Positions 1 to 11,680 of a stretch of 64,000 nt of DNA are shown here, piece after piece. The notes below the pieces were generated by a model. That model was given only the letters and a program-made list of their open reading frames with translations. It made no database searches and was not told the origin of the DNA. Position numbers and translations under genes: made by a program. Within the stretch, counting starts at the first letter, position 1, and each line of letters opens with the position of its first letter. Source of the DNA: Labyrinthula sp. Ha (Eukaryota; Sar; Bigyra; Labyrinthulida; Labyrinthulaceae); NCBI GenBank assembly GCA_015227615.1, contig JAALGZ010000013.1:1-64000 (forward strand). Direction: 5' to 3'.

Positions 1-607
1 TATATGTCTTCTACTTAAAATGCTTCAAATGAACTTAGAGACAGAGATAGTCTTTGAGATAATACGTACTTACAACTTCAAGTACATGCAGGTATTGGCA
101 ATGACATATTTACGGTTGATTGGCAAGCCAACGGACATTTACCAACGGTTAGAACCATTCCTGGAAGATTATCGAAAAGTTTTAGTTGTTAAAAAGAATG
201 GCTGGGATGTTTTTAGAATTGATGAGTTTGTTGAAGGCTTGTTAACTGAGGAAATATGGATGAACATCAGTTTTCCAAGGTTGCCAAAGCGTGAAGATGT
301 TGAAAAGGTATTAGGATTAAAGAGAAGAATTAGTTTGTTAGAATTGCAGATGGAGCATGCAGATAATAAAAGTGTTGATGAAAAAATATCTATAGTCGAA
401 CAAGACCAGAGCACGAAGAAAAAACGAAAACGAAAGAAAGAAAAGAAGAAAAAGAAAAAAGTAAGAAAGTTAGTTGGGGTTAAAAATCTGTATGATTTAC
501 CAAAAGAAATTGATGAAGGTGAAGAAGGCAAAGGTTTTGAAGAAGAATTTGATGTGGACCATTGGAATGAAGAAAGGAAAAAACTTGGTTTAAAGCCACT
601 TAGTTGA
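1..607 (+). CDS. PRP38: Pre-mRNA-splicing factor Prp38, 3' part (5' end outside window)
   Basis: Prp38 is a U4/U6.U5 tri-snRNP protein needed for spliceosome activation in the nucleus. The frame is open from base 2. The residues before the first visible Met (ICLLLKMLQM) already match the conserved Prp38 core, so that Met at base 20 is internal and the gene begins upstream of the window. Conserved segments follow in family order: the FKYMQVLAMTYLRLIG region, DIYQRLEPFLEDYRK, then IDEFVEGLLTEE and the ISFPRLPKR motif that closes the Prp38 domain. A lysine-rich tail after it resembles the charged tails of many Prp38 proteins, and the protein ends GLKPLS. No intron is needed in the visible part. 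The stop lies 48 bp from the stop of the convergent coiled-coil gene. The family call is firm from the motifs. Confidence 0.9.
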   Translation, partial: ICLLLKMLQMNLETEIVFEIIRTYNFKYMQVLAMTYLRLIGKPTDIYQRLEPFLEDYRKVLVVKKNGWDVFRIDEFVEGLLTEEIWMNISFPRLPKREDVEKVLGLKRRISLLELQMEHADNKSVDEKISIVEQDQSTKKKRKRKKEKKKKKKVRKLVGVKNLYDLPKEIDEGEEGKGFEEEFDVDHWNEERKKLGLKPLS

Positions 608-655
608 AACCCACGTCTGGTTCTTAGAATCTTTGTTACGAGTCCTTTGTTGTTG

Positions 656-904
656 TTACTTATCATTCTTTTCAATATATTTTACTTGTTTGTCTATGTT
701 TTTTTGGAGCTTCTCCATTCTCCTATTTATTTCGAGCACGCGTGTTCGTAAGTCAACCAAATTGTCACGTTGCTTTTGAATCTTTGGCAATAAACCATCT
801 TTAGACAATAAAACTTCTGAACGAAGATTAAATTGCTCTAGTTTCACTGTCATGTCTTTTAATTTTCCCAAATTTCTTGTCTGTATTTCACCGAATTCAT
901 TCAT
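656..904 (-). CDS. Small coiled-coil protein, KxDL/BORC-like
   Basis: An 82-residue, highly charged, almost entirely helical protein if translation starts at the ATG at 904; the frame stays open upstream to 937 without another ATG. The stretch LEQFNLRSEVLL followed by NLVDLRTRVLEINRRMEKLQ resembles the KxDL family (LxxFNxLSxxRL, then [20 protein letters not shown]), small subunits of BLOC-1/BORC complexes that act in lysosome positioning. The match rests on pattern and length only, and the K-x-D-L tetrad itself is not exact (DLRTRV). A polypyrimidine-AG acceptor-like site (ctttag) lies just above codon 937, so a 5' exon overlapping the divergent channel gene is possible. The 3' end faces Prp38 at 48 bp, and the ATG is 63 bp from the divergent polycystin ATG, implying a shared promoter. 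It could be another short coiled-coil protein. Confidence 0.5.
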   Translation of the reverse strand: MNEFGEIQTRNLGKLKDMTVKLEQFNLRSEVLLSKDGLLPKIQKQRDNLVDLRTRVLEINRRMEKLQKNIDKQVKYIEKNDK

Positions 905-967
905 CTTTTGTTCGTTTTCTGTATATTCAACAGACAAAATCTAAAGATATGAGAAATGTAACCGTTA

Positions 968-2998
968 ATGTTCCACAGAATAAATCCAGAAGAAATGTTG
1001 ACTCAAGGAAACAGCAATGCATTACGACGTTCTGACGATATGAGGTGCATTATAGAAGTAGATGAAGAAAGGGATATAGAGTTTGTTATTAAGAGAATTG
1101 GAAATGTACGGAAATACATTCAGAGATGGAAATTACTTGTGCCGTTCTTGCTATGCTTTGGCTTTTTCGTGACTGCTGTCGGCACATTTGCAGAAATAGA
1201 TGCTTCTAGTAGAATTAGGAAGGGTTTATATCAGAGGTTTATTTATGATAAGACAGAGGAGGGTATTAATTTTCAGACGATAACGTCACGGAAACAGTTT
1301 TGGCATTGGATAGAGCATCATCTTTTTCCCCTGGCTTATTCCGAAGGGTCCTGGAAGAATAAAACTATAGATTCAGATTTCTATGCCCCTAGACCTAATC
1401 TTCACATGATACAAGACTCTAATCTGTTGATCGGCGGTGTCCGGCTTGCTCAATTTCGAGCAAGCCCAGTCGGTGTCTATTGCTATGAAAGCAGCTTTTA
1501 TTCCCTTTGGCCCCATTGTTACGGAAATGTTAAGGTGTTCCTTTCATTGCATAATTTCTAGGAAGCTACTGACACTTTGTTTGATAGCGAGAAGAACGTG
1601 GAAAATATCACTGGATTTTCGTATACAGTGAATAAGAACAACAGGGGCGGTTTTCAAGTTACTTTTCCCCTTGGAGAAAGCAAATTAGAAGAAGATAGAG
1701 AGTTAATCAATTTATTAAAACAAAATAAATGGTTGGATGAGAGAACAAGAATAGTGAACATAGAACTAAGTTTTTTCAATGTCAACACACGTCTTTTTTC
1801 TGCCTTAGATTTGAAAGTCCTGTTTACTACAGAAGGCGAAATCACGACGCGTGAGGCGCTTACAGTTTTTAGGGCTGATATTTACAATTTTCACTTTTCA
1901 AAAAATATAACAAGATTTATTTTTGAGGTATTATGGGCTGTCACATTCTTCTACGAAATTTTTGCTTTCTTGTTCCCTGTAGTCATGTTGAGAAGCTCTT
2001 CAAAAATTGGAATTGGGTTACATGGCTTTGAGCCTCAAATGCTTTTGAGAGGAATACTACTGATCTCATATGGATTATTTGTTGCTCATTGGGCTAGCTT
2101 CATTACAAATGAAACGAGAATCGCCACTATGGCTTTGGAGGACACAGGACACCATGACAATGTTAGTTCGGATGATGATAAAAGCTATAGTCTGGATCTT
2201 GTTCCACTTGCAATATGGAAACAAAATTACAATAGACTGGTATTTCTAGTCCTAATGCTAAATACAGTTAGAAGTGTTGAGTTTTTTCAATTGTCTTTGA
2301 AGGGGGAAATCTTAGTCAAATCACTTAAGCAGGCAATACCCGAAATTGTTTCCTTTTTTCCTATATATGCAGTGTTCTCATTTGGTTTTGCTTTTACAGG
2401 GCATATTTTGTTTGGAGAAACGTATGATAGTTGGAGAAATATGTTACGAGCTTACTTCGTTGTATTTGAGATGAATTTCGGCCTCTATGACACTCATGGC
2501 TTTTTCATGCAGCAGGAGCATCGACTAAACTCTTTGAAAACTGATGAGTTAGCTATTTCTGAGACTGACGAGCTGACTTTAGCTTTTTTGTATACAGTCT
2601 TAGTAGTTAATGGACTGGTGCTCCTAAATTTTTTCCTAGCAATCATTGTTGGTGCATTTGATACAGTGACTGAAGAAACTGCCGAAATCAGAAAAATGCA
2701 GAAACAAGGAGTTCCAAGTATTAGCTTGGGTAAGCAAATCAGGTTCGTTTTCTCATCAGAGATCGTATGGCTGTTGCGTACTGTCGAAGTCCATCTGGTA
2801 GAGCAGCGGCGTATAAGAGTTCATTCTGCTGTGCAAGAAACTTCAGAGTCTAAAGTAGCAATGACACCTTCTTTCGTGAAGCCAAGTGAAATGAAGACTT
2901 TAATTAAATCTAATGTCATTGCTTATAAGAGAAACAAAGAGCTTTTCTTGCAAGACCTAATACTATTGATATGGATAGCACCTAGTGTCACTTGTTGA
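968..2998 (+). CDS. Polycystin-2-like (TRPP) cation channel
   Basis: Two exons, 968-1528 and 1562-2998, encode about 665 residues. The intron (1529-1561, 33 nt, phase 0) restores the polycystin frame: NLLIGGVRLAQFR and YCYESSF run on into the exon 2 segment WLDERTRIVNIELSFFNVNTRLF, a TRPP hallmark. The order is a cytosolic N terminus, S1 (FLLCFGFFVTAVGTF), the extracellular TOP/polycystin domain, S2-S5, a pore region near NMLRAYFVVFEMNFGLYD and S6 (LVLLNFFLAIIVGAF). PKD channels are nonselective or Ca2+-permeable cation channels of cilia and endomembranes. The usual filter LGD is not obvious and reads EMNFGLYD. No EF hand is seen, and the C terminus is short compared with human PKD2. Retaining the intron would introduce an early stop. 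The 3' end lies 41 bp from the sulfotransferase stop. Confidence 0.85.
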
Positions 2999-3039
2999 GC
3001 TCATTGTAAGAAGCCTAAGAAACGATACTATTTAACTAT

Positions 3040-3972
3040 TTATAGATCAGTGCTGAAATTATGTCTAAATTCATTGTAAGAACTATACCCTAACTCTTTT
3101 CCTACTACCTCTTCCCATGATTTGGTAATCAATTGCTTGACCTCCTCTGGAATTGTTCTACCTCCACCAGTTTTTCCGTTCCTTACCAACTTAACCCCAT
3201 CACCCTCAAATGCTGCCTGTAATTCAGGTCTCTTTTTAAACATTCTCCTCATTACCTCTACATGAGCAAATTTATTCTTATGTTCTTTCATGTATTCAAG
3301 AGAAGAATATTTTTCAGCAGCATCACAACGAGCTTTAAACTCTTCTTCAGGAAGTTTATTTAATCCCATAAACATCCCTATCTTTTCAATAGCCTCTCTT
3401 GGATTCTCTTTCATATCTTCATAAAAGAGAAATAAAACATTCTGTGGTTCTTTCTTTATAGCCTTAACATAAGACATAATATATTCAACAGGAAGTGGAT
3501 AGAAAGCCGACTTTTCAAATACGCTCCTCCCAAATGCTTCCATAGAGCAGGTAGAAGTGTTTACAATAGGAGACTGCAGCATAAAATGGTAGTATGACAG
3601 GAATGCATCTTCTGGATTTCTAGTTACAAAAATGTATTTTCCTCCCTTTGCAATGTTTTCATACGTTTCGTGACTCTTAAAAACTCTTGGTGAATATTTA
3701 TGATCAGCATCCAGGTCTTGATCTATATCATATGCCTGTACGTCTAATGGAGTTTCCAAAAGAATATCTTTAAAATCTGTATTTCCATTTGAGCGCAACA
3801 TATGACAAATTTGCAAGGTCCATGTTGTACCACATTTTGGTGCTGTTGCTACAATGATGTCATCTTCTCTTGGTTTAAAGCTCCTTCCCACTTCAAGTGA
3901 TTTTGGAGAAAAATAACCATTTAATGTATCTAGTCTAAGTCTTAACTCTGCCATTACTTCTGGTGTATCCAT
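3040..3972 (-). CDS. Cytosolic-type sulfotransferase (SULT family)
   Basis: A 310-residue single-exon enzyme of standard SULT length, transferring sulfate from PAPS to a hydroxyl or amine acceptor. The 5'-phosphosulfate loop is APKCGTTWT at residues 44-52. The presumed catalytic His lies in FKSHETY (His101). The 3'-phosphate-binding motif is RNPEDAFLSYYHF (118-130). A C-terminal RNGKTGGGR near residue 263 corresponds to the RKGxxGdW PAPS-binding loop, though its Trp is missing. There is no signal peptide or membrane segment, so the protein is probably cytosolic. The start ATG sits in an A-rich context after a CA-rich leader and agrees with family length. The acceptor substrate cannot be read from sequence. 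The 3' end faces the polycystin gene at 41 bp. Confidence 0.9.
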   Translation of the reverse strand: MDTPEVMAELRLRLDTLNGYFSPKSLEVGRSFKPREDDIIVATAPKCGTTWTLQICHMLRSNGNTDFKDILLETPLDVQAYDIDQDLDADHKYSPRVFKSHETYENIAKGGKYIFVTRNPEDAFLSYYHFMLQSPIVNTSTCSMEAFGRSVFEKSAFYPLPVEYIMSYVKAIKKEPQNVLFLFYEDMKENPREAIEKIGMFMGLNKLPEEEFKARCDAAEKYSSLEYMKEHKNKFAHVEVMRRMFKKRPELQAAFEGDGVKLVRNGKTGGGRTIPEEVKQLITKSWEEVVGKELGYSSYNEFRHNFSTDL

Positions 3973-6900
3973 TTTTGTTGTTTGTTTTTGGTTTCTCTCC
4001 AGTGCATTCAGACTTGAGGGCAGCTAAAATAAATAGTAAACATTAGAGCGTGTCTCCCGAAACCAAGGAATACTTTTTCTAAATAAGTTGGGTAATATAG
4101 GCTTTTCAAGGTTATACAGGCTCTTCTGAGAAAAACAAGCAAGAGAAAAGTGTCACTCAGTGATCATTGGGAATATTATCGGCGCAACCTTACTAAATTT
4201 GAGAACACTTCTTGGTACTCCCGAATCCAATTTCTTGACTTACAAGAACAAAAAAAATTCTCGAAACTGGAATCACTCTCGTTAAACATATTTCCCTACG
4301 AATTATTGTACGCTATCCAGTATATTCTATAGATCTCTTTCAATACCAAGATACGAGAAGCTAATCTTGATATATTGATTCAAGCAAAACTTTCTCGAGA
4401 TTAATTTGAACATTATACTAAAGATTCGATTCACTAGACCAGATAAGAAACGTTGTGCCCGGTTTTCGGGATTCCGGTTTCGGACTTCGGAGAAAACTTG
4501 TTTTTCCCGAAAGACACTACCTTCAAACTAAAAACCGATGGGGTTTCAATTATGACTTATGAAAAATATATACATAACTTAGATTAATATACATTTATGT
4601 GTGGAAGTATTGTTGTAGCTGGATATAATGTCAATGTTAGAGAATATCTACGAAACAGGAACAATAGTAAGGCAAGCTGTTGAGGCATCTTTTGAGCAGA
4701 AGATGAAAAAGAGAAGGTTATCGAGGGTTCAACAGGAAGCTTAAAGCATGATTCAATTCTTCTAGAGCACGGAATAAATGAGACTATTGCGGACATTAGG
4801 GTAATAACCCCTATACTACCACAGGTAAAAAAGGAATGACTTGGGATATTTTATGTTATTGTCCCATTCTCTTCTAGTAGTAAAACTAGAACCATTCTTG
4901 CTTGTTATATGTAAGGAAAACAAACTTCTGTCAATTTAGAACTAAGAGTGACAAGGAGTGTCTGGTTGCATGAACAATTATACCCCCTCAAACAGGCGGC
5001 CATTAGTGTCATGTAAACGGCAAAACTCTTGGTTAACAAAAAGGTAATACTCTATCAAGTGTTTCTCCTCATAATTTGTATAGAAGGTTTTAATGATGGA
5101 TTTTAATCATATGAATAGGTAGTCGTGTTTCAAGTTAATGTTGGGGATTCTGTATGAAACTACAGCATTTTCCTTACTGCGGCTTCCCTTTACGCGTAAT
5201 GAAGCACAACCTTCAAAGCTTTGGGTTTAACCCACAGAAAATAAAAAAGGCTAAAGGTACGCTCCTATATTCTCTTACAAAGTTAGAGCACAACAGGTGA
5301 ACTTAGAGGTCAAAGAAAAATATCGGATCTTACATATGTTGCTGCTACACCATCTTGGCTAAACGTATATAGCGTGCAGTTCCAAGAAGTTAATTCAGAA
5401 ATGAGCATAAAAACTAGAGCGGTGAGGCTTGGTAATACTGAATAATTTTTTATAACCAGAAAAGTATTTCAAAAGAATCTTCTTTGATAATAAGTATACT
5501 TAGACTAGGCTAAATAGGTTTAGATGTAGCTCTGTCACTAAATTTATTAATAGAGGTTCCACTCTAATTAATTCAATAGTGCGTCTTAGAGGCCGTAAAA
5601 TAATTTTTATATGAAATAAAATTTATTGAAAATCAATCAAAATATAACTTTTTTTTACATTGGGCAAGAAATATTTTTTTTTAATTTTGCTTTTGAGCTA
5701 CTATTTAATTAACTACATTTCCTTCTAATTAACTAGTTTGAGATTGTCATCCCTTTATTAGCTGCTTAGCTAGAGCAAATATTTCAACTCCTAGGTTTAT
5801 TACCTCTTGCCCATACATAACTATATGACATAAGCAAATTAAAAGATATTCTGGGAAAAATTTTTCTTGGGATATGTACATAGATTCTTAGGGGAGACCA
5901 GTTGTAAAGATTCAGAAATCTTTCCCCTCAAATATTAAGGTAGTATATTGAGCTTGAAAATATGTGAACACACAATTTTGAAGAGCTCTCAATACTCCTT
6001 TCTTGCCATGGGAGATAATTTCGATGTTCATTGAATTGTCTCCAATAATATAAACAAAAAGGTTTCAGGAATATATCTTGGGCACAAGTTCTCCTTACTC
6101 GAATAAAAAATAGGTAAATAAAAAAACAGTAGGAAGATTGTGGCCTAGGTGAACTGTACATCCTCAAACTTATGTAGTCTAGATTCCCTAAGTAACCTTT
6201 TCATTAAAACAGAGGTAGTTAATGTAAAAGTTCAATGCAGGAAGAAAATACTTCAGCTATGAATTCACATTGATCTCAACAACATGATTTGTTTTACTGT
6301 CTATTATAAGTAAATCTTCTCCCCGGGTAGAGTGGTCATCTGTCTTCTAAATGGCCCATATATTCTTTTTCTTCAAAAGCATCATTGGTATGTTCATCTC
6401 ACTATTCCAGTTCAAGTAGCTGTCTGCGTGTTCTCACAGGAGTTAAATATTCAAAATTTTGAGAACACTCTTCATCGGAGGTTATTAATCAAGACAATAA
6501 AACAGAGAAAAACGATATATTCCTAAGCAACATGCAAGACTGAAATCATGAAGAAAATATCTTTAGTACTATTGTTGAGTATTAATAAATAGTTAATCTT
6601 AGGAATAAGTTTTTTTAGTCTACACAATATTCTCCCTGGGTAATTGATTGTTGTCAGTCGTAACGGCAACAAAATGGGTTTGAACTTATCGAATATAGCT
6701 TAACATTGTCGAATGCCAGCAATAGTTCAACGTATCGTGGTTAACGATATACCTGTTAGGCATGTTAATTCTGGCTCTTTTCGTTTGCAAATTTCTTCCG
6801 GGTTTACTATTCTTCAAAAAATATATCTCCAATATTTATTCTCTCTACTCTTCTTAACCTATACTCCTTTTAAGAGAGACCAAAAACATTTCCCTCCTTG

Positions 6901-9480
6901 CAAGGAGACATAGTACTGATATTGCTCAGATAATTAAAAAAAACAGATAAAAGGCAAAGAATCAGCGCAGAGGTTTTGGAAGCAAAAGCTTCTACATTAA
7001 TGTATTAATGCTAATGTATTCTTATTAACGACACCTTGCTTTTCACTTCATCAATCTCTTGTTAAGTCTTGATTGGATCTTTTTGATTTCAACATTTAGC
7101 TGGCAGTACTGAATTTGAGTATAAAAAACCTCCCTAAGTATTGACAGACATGGGGAATTGTGTCACATCCCATTAAGTTTTCGTTAATTCTGTTTAACAG
7201 TATCGTCTATGATCTACTTACGGCTTGAATTTGATTTATTAATAATTTATCAAAAAATAAATTTCCCTACATTTTTCTTGTTGAGTGATTTTGATAATTC
7301 CCAAACCATTTTGATTGGTTATTGATAATCAATTGATAATCAAAATATAATTAGAATCATTTGATAATAGCAAAAAATCTAATTTCTTTTATTGATAATC
7401 AGAACCAAAAAGATTATCAAGTAATTATTGATAATTCTTATTAAATAAGAGGCTTGATTCAACTTGAATTACTTAGGACTGGTACATTATGACTGAACTG
7501 AATATACCGTTAAACAAATGGCAATGCAAAGGTCAATTGGTTAGATTCAGATGCGTTATCTATATTTCTTTCTTCATGAGGATAATGGTGCCGGAGTCAT
7601 TTTTACAGCCCTTTTATCTGTTCACTAGATGCTCTGGTTACACAGACTCCCAATGATATCTGTGGCCTTGAATCCTTCTGTTGCGCTTGAATTGTTCTAG
7701 GTTAGGTTTACAATGATGAAGGTCTGATTTAGCTAGATGTGGAGGTTAAGTACATATATATATAATTTGAACCTAGCTTGTGTGGATCTAACCAACTACG
7801 ACTGTACCAGGCAGATGGGATGGGTTCACAAAGTTTCTTCTCGTACCTTCTCTTGGGGACATGTTACAGACAGCATAACACGATCGCTTGTCTAGTGTAG
7901 TGACCAAGTTTAAAATTCATCTCAAAGTTAGCACCTGTATAGGGTACTTGCCAATTTTTCTACCTTTTGTATTATTACACTTTTGGTATCTTGATGTTCA
8001 CTGTTGTCGCTGTGTATTCTTATTCCATTAAGTTGTTTAAACCTCGTCTTAGGTGAAACATGGATGCTTAAGAAAACATTTAGCTGAGTTTCCTTCTAAA
8101 CTCCCATTGGTAAATTCTTAAAAGCTTACTGCCTCATTGTTATCTAGAAAGTAAAAGTGTTTTCAAGATGTTATTTCTTTGAATGGCTATGATCTTATTC
8201 CCTGACATTAGGTTCAGAATGCTGCGGGAATACAGAAATAAATTTCACACATGAGGTTGAGCTTCTTAAGCCTTAATTCCTCTTAGATGTACTGATGATT
8301 AGTTTGTTAAGACCACTTGTTCTCGGGTCTTAACTCGAATCATGAAGTAACAGTCTACTATCGTGATATGTTCAGGGATATATATCTTTTGTAAAAACAA
8401 AGAACATAGTAGCTTTAGTATTTTTCTACATTAAAATAAAAGGATATAGCCATCGTTTTGTTGATTGGGATTGCCTGAACTATTATTTCGTATAGTTTAA
8501 GGTGAGAAATGATGTTTCCAGAGGATGCAGACACTCTTGTTTGAATTATCATAGGGCTGTTTGATACTCTCCTGCCGAATCCTCTAATTTTTACGGGTTT
8601 CGACTGAGTTTTTACTTTAACTCGATTAATGATATTTTTGAAAAAAGGTGGTAACTACATAATAGTTTCCTGCAGCTAACTCATGAGTATTGTTGGGGAT
8701 TCTTGGACTATGGCTGTTTGGCTAAGCTACCTGCAAAGCCTTATGTTCTTACACTGTTGAGCTTATGGGACTATGTTGGAACTGGATTAATTCTATTTAG
8801 CTTAAACTTGATCGTATATTTATTTCTGAAAAACTTCATAAACCTTTTGAAACCAGTAGTTCTATAGGTTGAAGACTGAACTCAGTTATATGTTTGACTC
8901 CTTCTACTGTCGTCTTGTTCTCTGTAGATGTGGTGTAGTTGGGGTTACATTTACAAACTATGATGCAATATATATTCATAAAATTTTAATTTATTTATTA
9001 TTTCATGAAATTGATTCATTCAACTAGTGGAAACATTTGATCCTGTGTTTTTCTTATTTTGTGATCATCATTGTGCACAAAAGAATATGAACAGCAGAAT
9101 CATAACCCTAGGAAAACAATCACCTCTAAAATTACAAAAAACAAAAATAATAAGTTTTATATCTTAATATTTAGCTGAAAAAACTGTGCAAGAAATGTTG
9201 CCGAAGCAAGTACTATGAAACATGAGTCTCCAAAGGTTAGCGTAAATTAAACATCAATTGGTACTGAGAGATATTCCGGCTAGCTTCAATATCATGATTT
9301 ACCATAGAAACCCTTACAGGATAAATTTCTTGAGATCTCAAATAACTCGTTGTTTTCTCTGTATGAGAACCCTTTAGGTTTTATTGGACGACATCATGAC
9401 TCTTGTACCAAATAGCTCTTCTTCAGAAAATAAGAACATCAGTTGTGCATTACCATGAAAATCTAGTATAAAATTAGAAA
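3973..9480. other. Gene-free AT-rich spacer
   Basis: About 5.5 kb between the sulfotransferase promoter and the ABC transporter ATG. I see only short, compositionally random open frames. The one structured item is a foldback repeat at about 7221-7455, described separately. A short patch at about 4455-4515 is rich in CCGG/CGGA and partly self-complementary (gcccggttttcggg), without a coding frame. No tRNA boxes were seen. Confidence 0.6.
7221..7455. repeat. Foldback MITE-like element, copy A (both halves)
   Basis: An AT-rich block of iterated TTGATAATCA/TTATTGATAA words. Its left half matches the reverse complement of the copy at 60980-61176 almost continuously (start GAATTTGATTTATT, then AATTTATCAA, then ATTTTTCTT and TTGATAATTCC). 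Its right half (TTTTATTGATAATCAG, then GATTATCAA and a terminal TTATTAAATAA) is the inverted counterpart of the copy at 57409. It therefore looks like an old, complete inverted-repeat unit of about 235 bp without coding capacity. Divergence between copies suggests considerable age. Confidence 0.65.
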
Positions 9481-11581
9481 ATGGAAGATGAAAACGATTA
9501 TGTAGTTCTCCCAGAGAAAGATCAAATCCCAGAGGAAGATATTCCGAATCAGGTAGAAAGTATATTTAAGATAAACCTGACACCAAAAATAGACGATTTT
9601 CGTGGAAAAGGTTCCTCTATCAGACGCCTGATTTCTCTTTCATATCCCGAGCGATTCTACCTTTTTATAGGACTGATCGCGTTAACAATTTCGTCTTTTG
9701 CTTCCATGTTGCTTCCTGCGATGTTTGGTCAGCTTGCTTCTACTCTCAGCGTTGAACCTGGAAACAAAGAGCAGAGAGAAAAAGCACAGCATGATCTGAA
9801 CCAAACCGTTCTTTTTCTTGTAATCCTCTTTTCGTTGAACTCAATTTTTGGGATGATACGAGGATCAATGTTTAACCTAAGCGGTGAAAGATTAGTCGCT
9901 CGTTTTCGTGTCCGAGTTTTTTCCCACCTTCTAAGTCAAGATGTAAGCTTCTTTGATGAAAGCAAAGCTGGAGAGCTCCAAAGTCGTTTAAGTAATGATG
10001 TGACAACACTGCAAGATGCTGTTACTTCCAATGTTTCCGTACTTATCCTATTTAATATCATCTTTAGGTATTTTTGCGATATGTTGGTCAAGTTGTTGCT
10101 AGTATAGTAATCCTTTTTACCCTCTCTTGGAAGCTGACAGTTGTAATGCTGTCCATCGTTCCCATTATGGCGATCCTAGCTCGAGTTTATGGAAATTTTG
10201 TTCACAAACTTTCTAAGAAATATCAAAAGCAACTTGCAGAAGCATCTCAAACAAGTGAAGAGGTGTTTCAGCTAATCCGAACAGTCAAGTCCTTTTCAAA
10301 TGAGACCGTAGAACAACAAAGGTTTATGCAGAAGATCTTAGGCGTATATAAATTAGGAGAGAAAAAAGCTCTAGCATATGGTATTTTTATTGGACTTATT
10401 GGATTGGCTGCGTACTTAAGCATAGCTGTAGTTCTTTGGTATGGGGGAATTATAGTCTTGCGAGACCAGGAGATGACAGCTGCGCAGTTGACATCGTTTG
10501 TCTTGTACACTTTGTACATCGCAACTGCAGTTGCTGCATTATCAGGCTTGTTTTCACAGATTAATGTTGCTTTGGGTGCTTCTCAAAGATTGTTTGAAAT
10601 TTTGGATACTGCTCCGAAAATAGTCTCGGACATTGCTTACGAAGAAGTCGGAATAAATGGGAAAAGCAGTGAGAAAGAAATTGCGTCTGGAAAAGTTACG
10701 CGTACTGGAGTTAATTTTAATTTTGAGGATGTTTCTTTTGCTTATCCTAGTAGAAAAGAAGATATGGTGTTGAAAAAAATGTGTTTTTCAGTAGAGGCTG
10801 GAAAGTTGACAGCGTTGGTTGGAGCATCAGGAGGAGGTTATGAGGACTTTTTTTGTTGATTCTTAGGCAAAAGTACGTGCATAGCTCTATTGCTGCGCTT
10901 TTATGACCCTTTATCTGGTAGAATAAGCACAAATTATGAGGCCTTTGGTGGAACACCAAGCAAAAGTGTTTCTATCTCAACCATTGGTCTGAGTAAATTA
11001 AGAAGTGTGTTAGGTATAGTATCTCAAGAGCCTCCTTTGTTTGCAGGATCGTTGCGAAGTAACATAAGTTATGGGAAGCAAGATGCTACTATGGTATGGT
11101 TTTATTATTCCATGACTTCAGGCTGAAATTGAAGCTGCTGCAAGAGCCGCGTTTGCGCATGAGTTCATTATAGGGTTCCCAGATGGGTATGATACAGAAG
11201 TTGGAGAGAGAGGGGTGCAACTGAGTGGAGGTCAGAAACAAAGAGTGGCATTAGCTCGTGCTTTTCTCAAGATAAATACTTCTGAAGTTCATTGTGGTTT
11301 TGTTGAGTGTTTAGGGGTTGCTGTTGCTTGACGAAGCTACAAGCGCGTTGGATAGTGAGAGTGAGAAGTTGGTACAGTCAGCCATTGAGAATAAGATTGA
11401 GAAAGGAATGGGTTGTTTGGTAATAGCCCACAGATTAGCGACAGTGAAGAAGGCGGATAAGATTGTTGTTATTGATGCTGGAACAGTTTCACAGGAAGGC
11501 ACACATGAAGAACTTTTAGAGTCCGGTGGCATATACAAGAACATGGTTGAGAAACAAAAGTTGCATAATCTTGAAGTTTGA
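9481..11581 (+). CDS. Half-size ABC transporter, ABCB/TAP-like (5 exons)
   Basis: Exons 9481-10038, 10068-10836, 10867-11093, 11122-11286 and 11315-11581 give 661 residues; introns are 29, 30, 28 and 28 nt. One membrane domain (first segment [16 protein letters not shown], with the ABCB signature [19 protein letters not shown]) precedes one nucleotide-binding domain: Walker A GASGGGKST (438-446, split by intron 2), Q-loop VSQEPPLF, signature LSGGQ (552-556), Walker B LLLLDE (575-580) and H-loop His612 (IAHRL). It should work as a homodimer or heterodimer exporting a peptide, lipid or conjugate. The acidic N terminus lacks a mitochondrial presequence, arguing for an endomembrane or vacuolar TAP-like protein rather than ABCB7/8/10; the substrate is unknown. 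Splicing is inferred from conserved-motif continuity. The 3' end is 99 bp from the cohesin gene's. Confidence 0.88.
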
Positions 11582-11680
11582 TTATAATCTGAGAACAAGA
11601 ATACGAATACAGCAAGATTAAAGGAAACATAGAACTAACAGTAAAGTCTGGATCAACAAGCTCTTTTGCAACTACTATAA

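Noticed and set aside
20-607. Prp38 starting at the Met at base 20
   Set aside because: The residues before it are in frame and match the conserved Prp38 core, so the gene starts outside the window.
169-675. Long minus-strand frame opposite Prp38
   Set aside because: Phe/Ser-rich shadow of a Lys-rich coding strand; no family resemblance.
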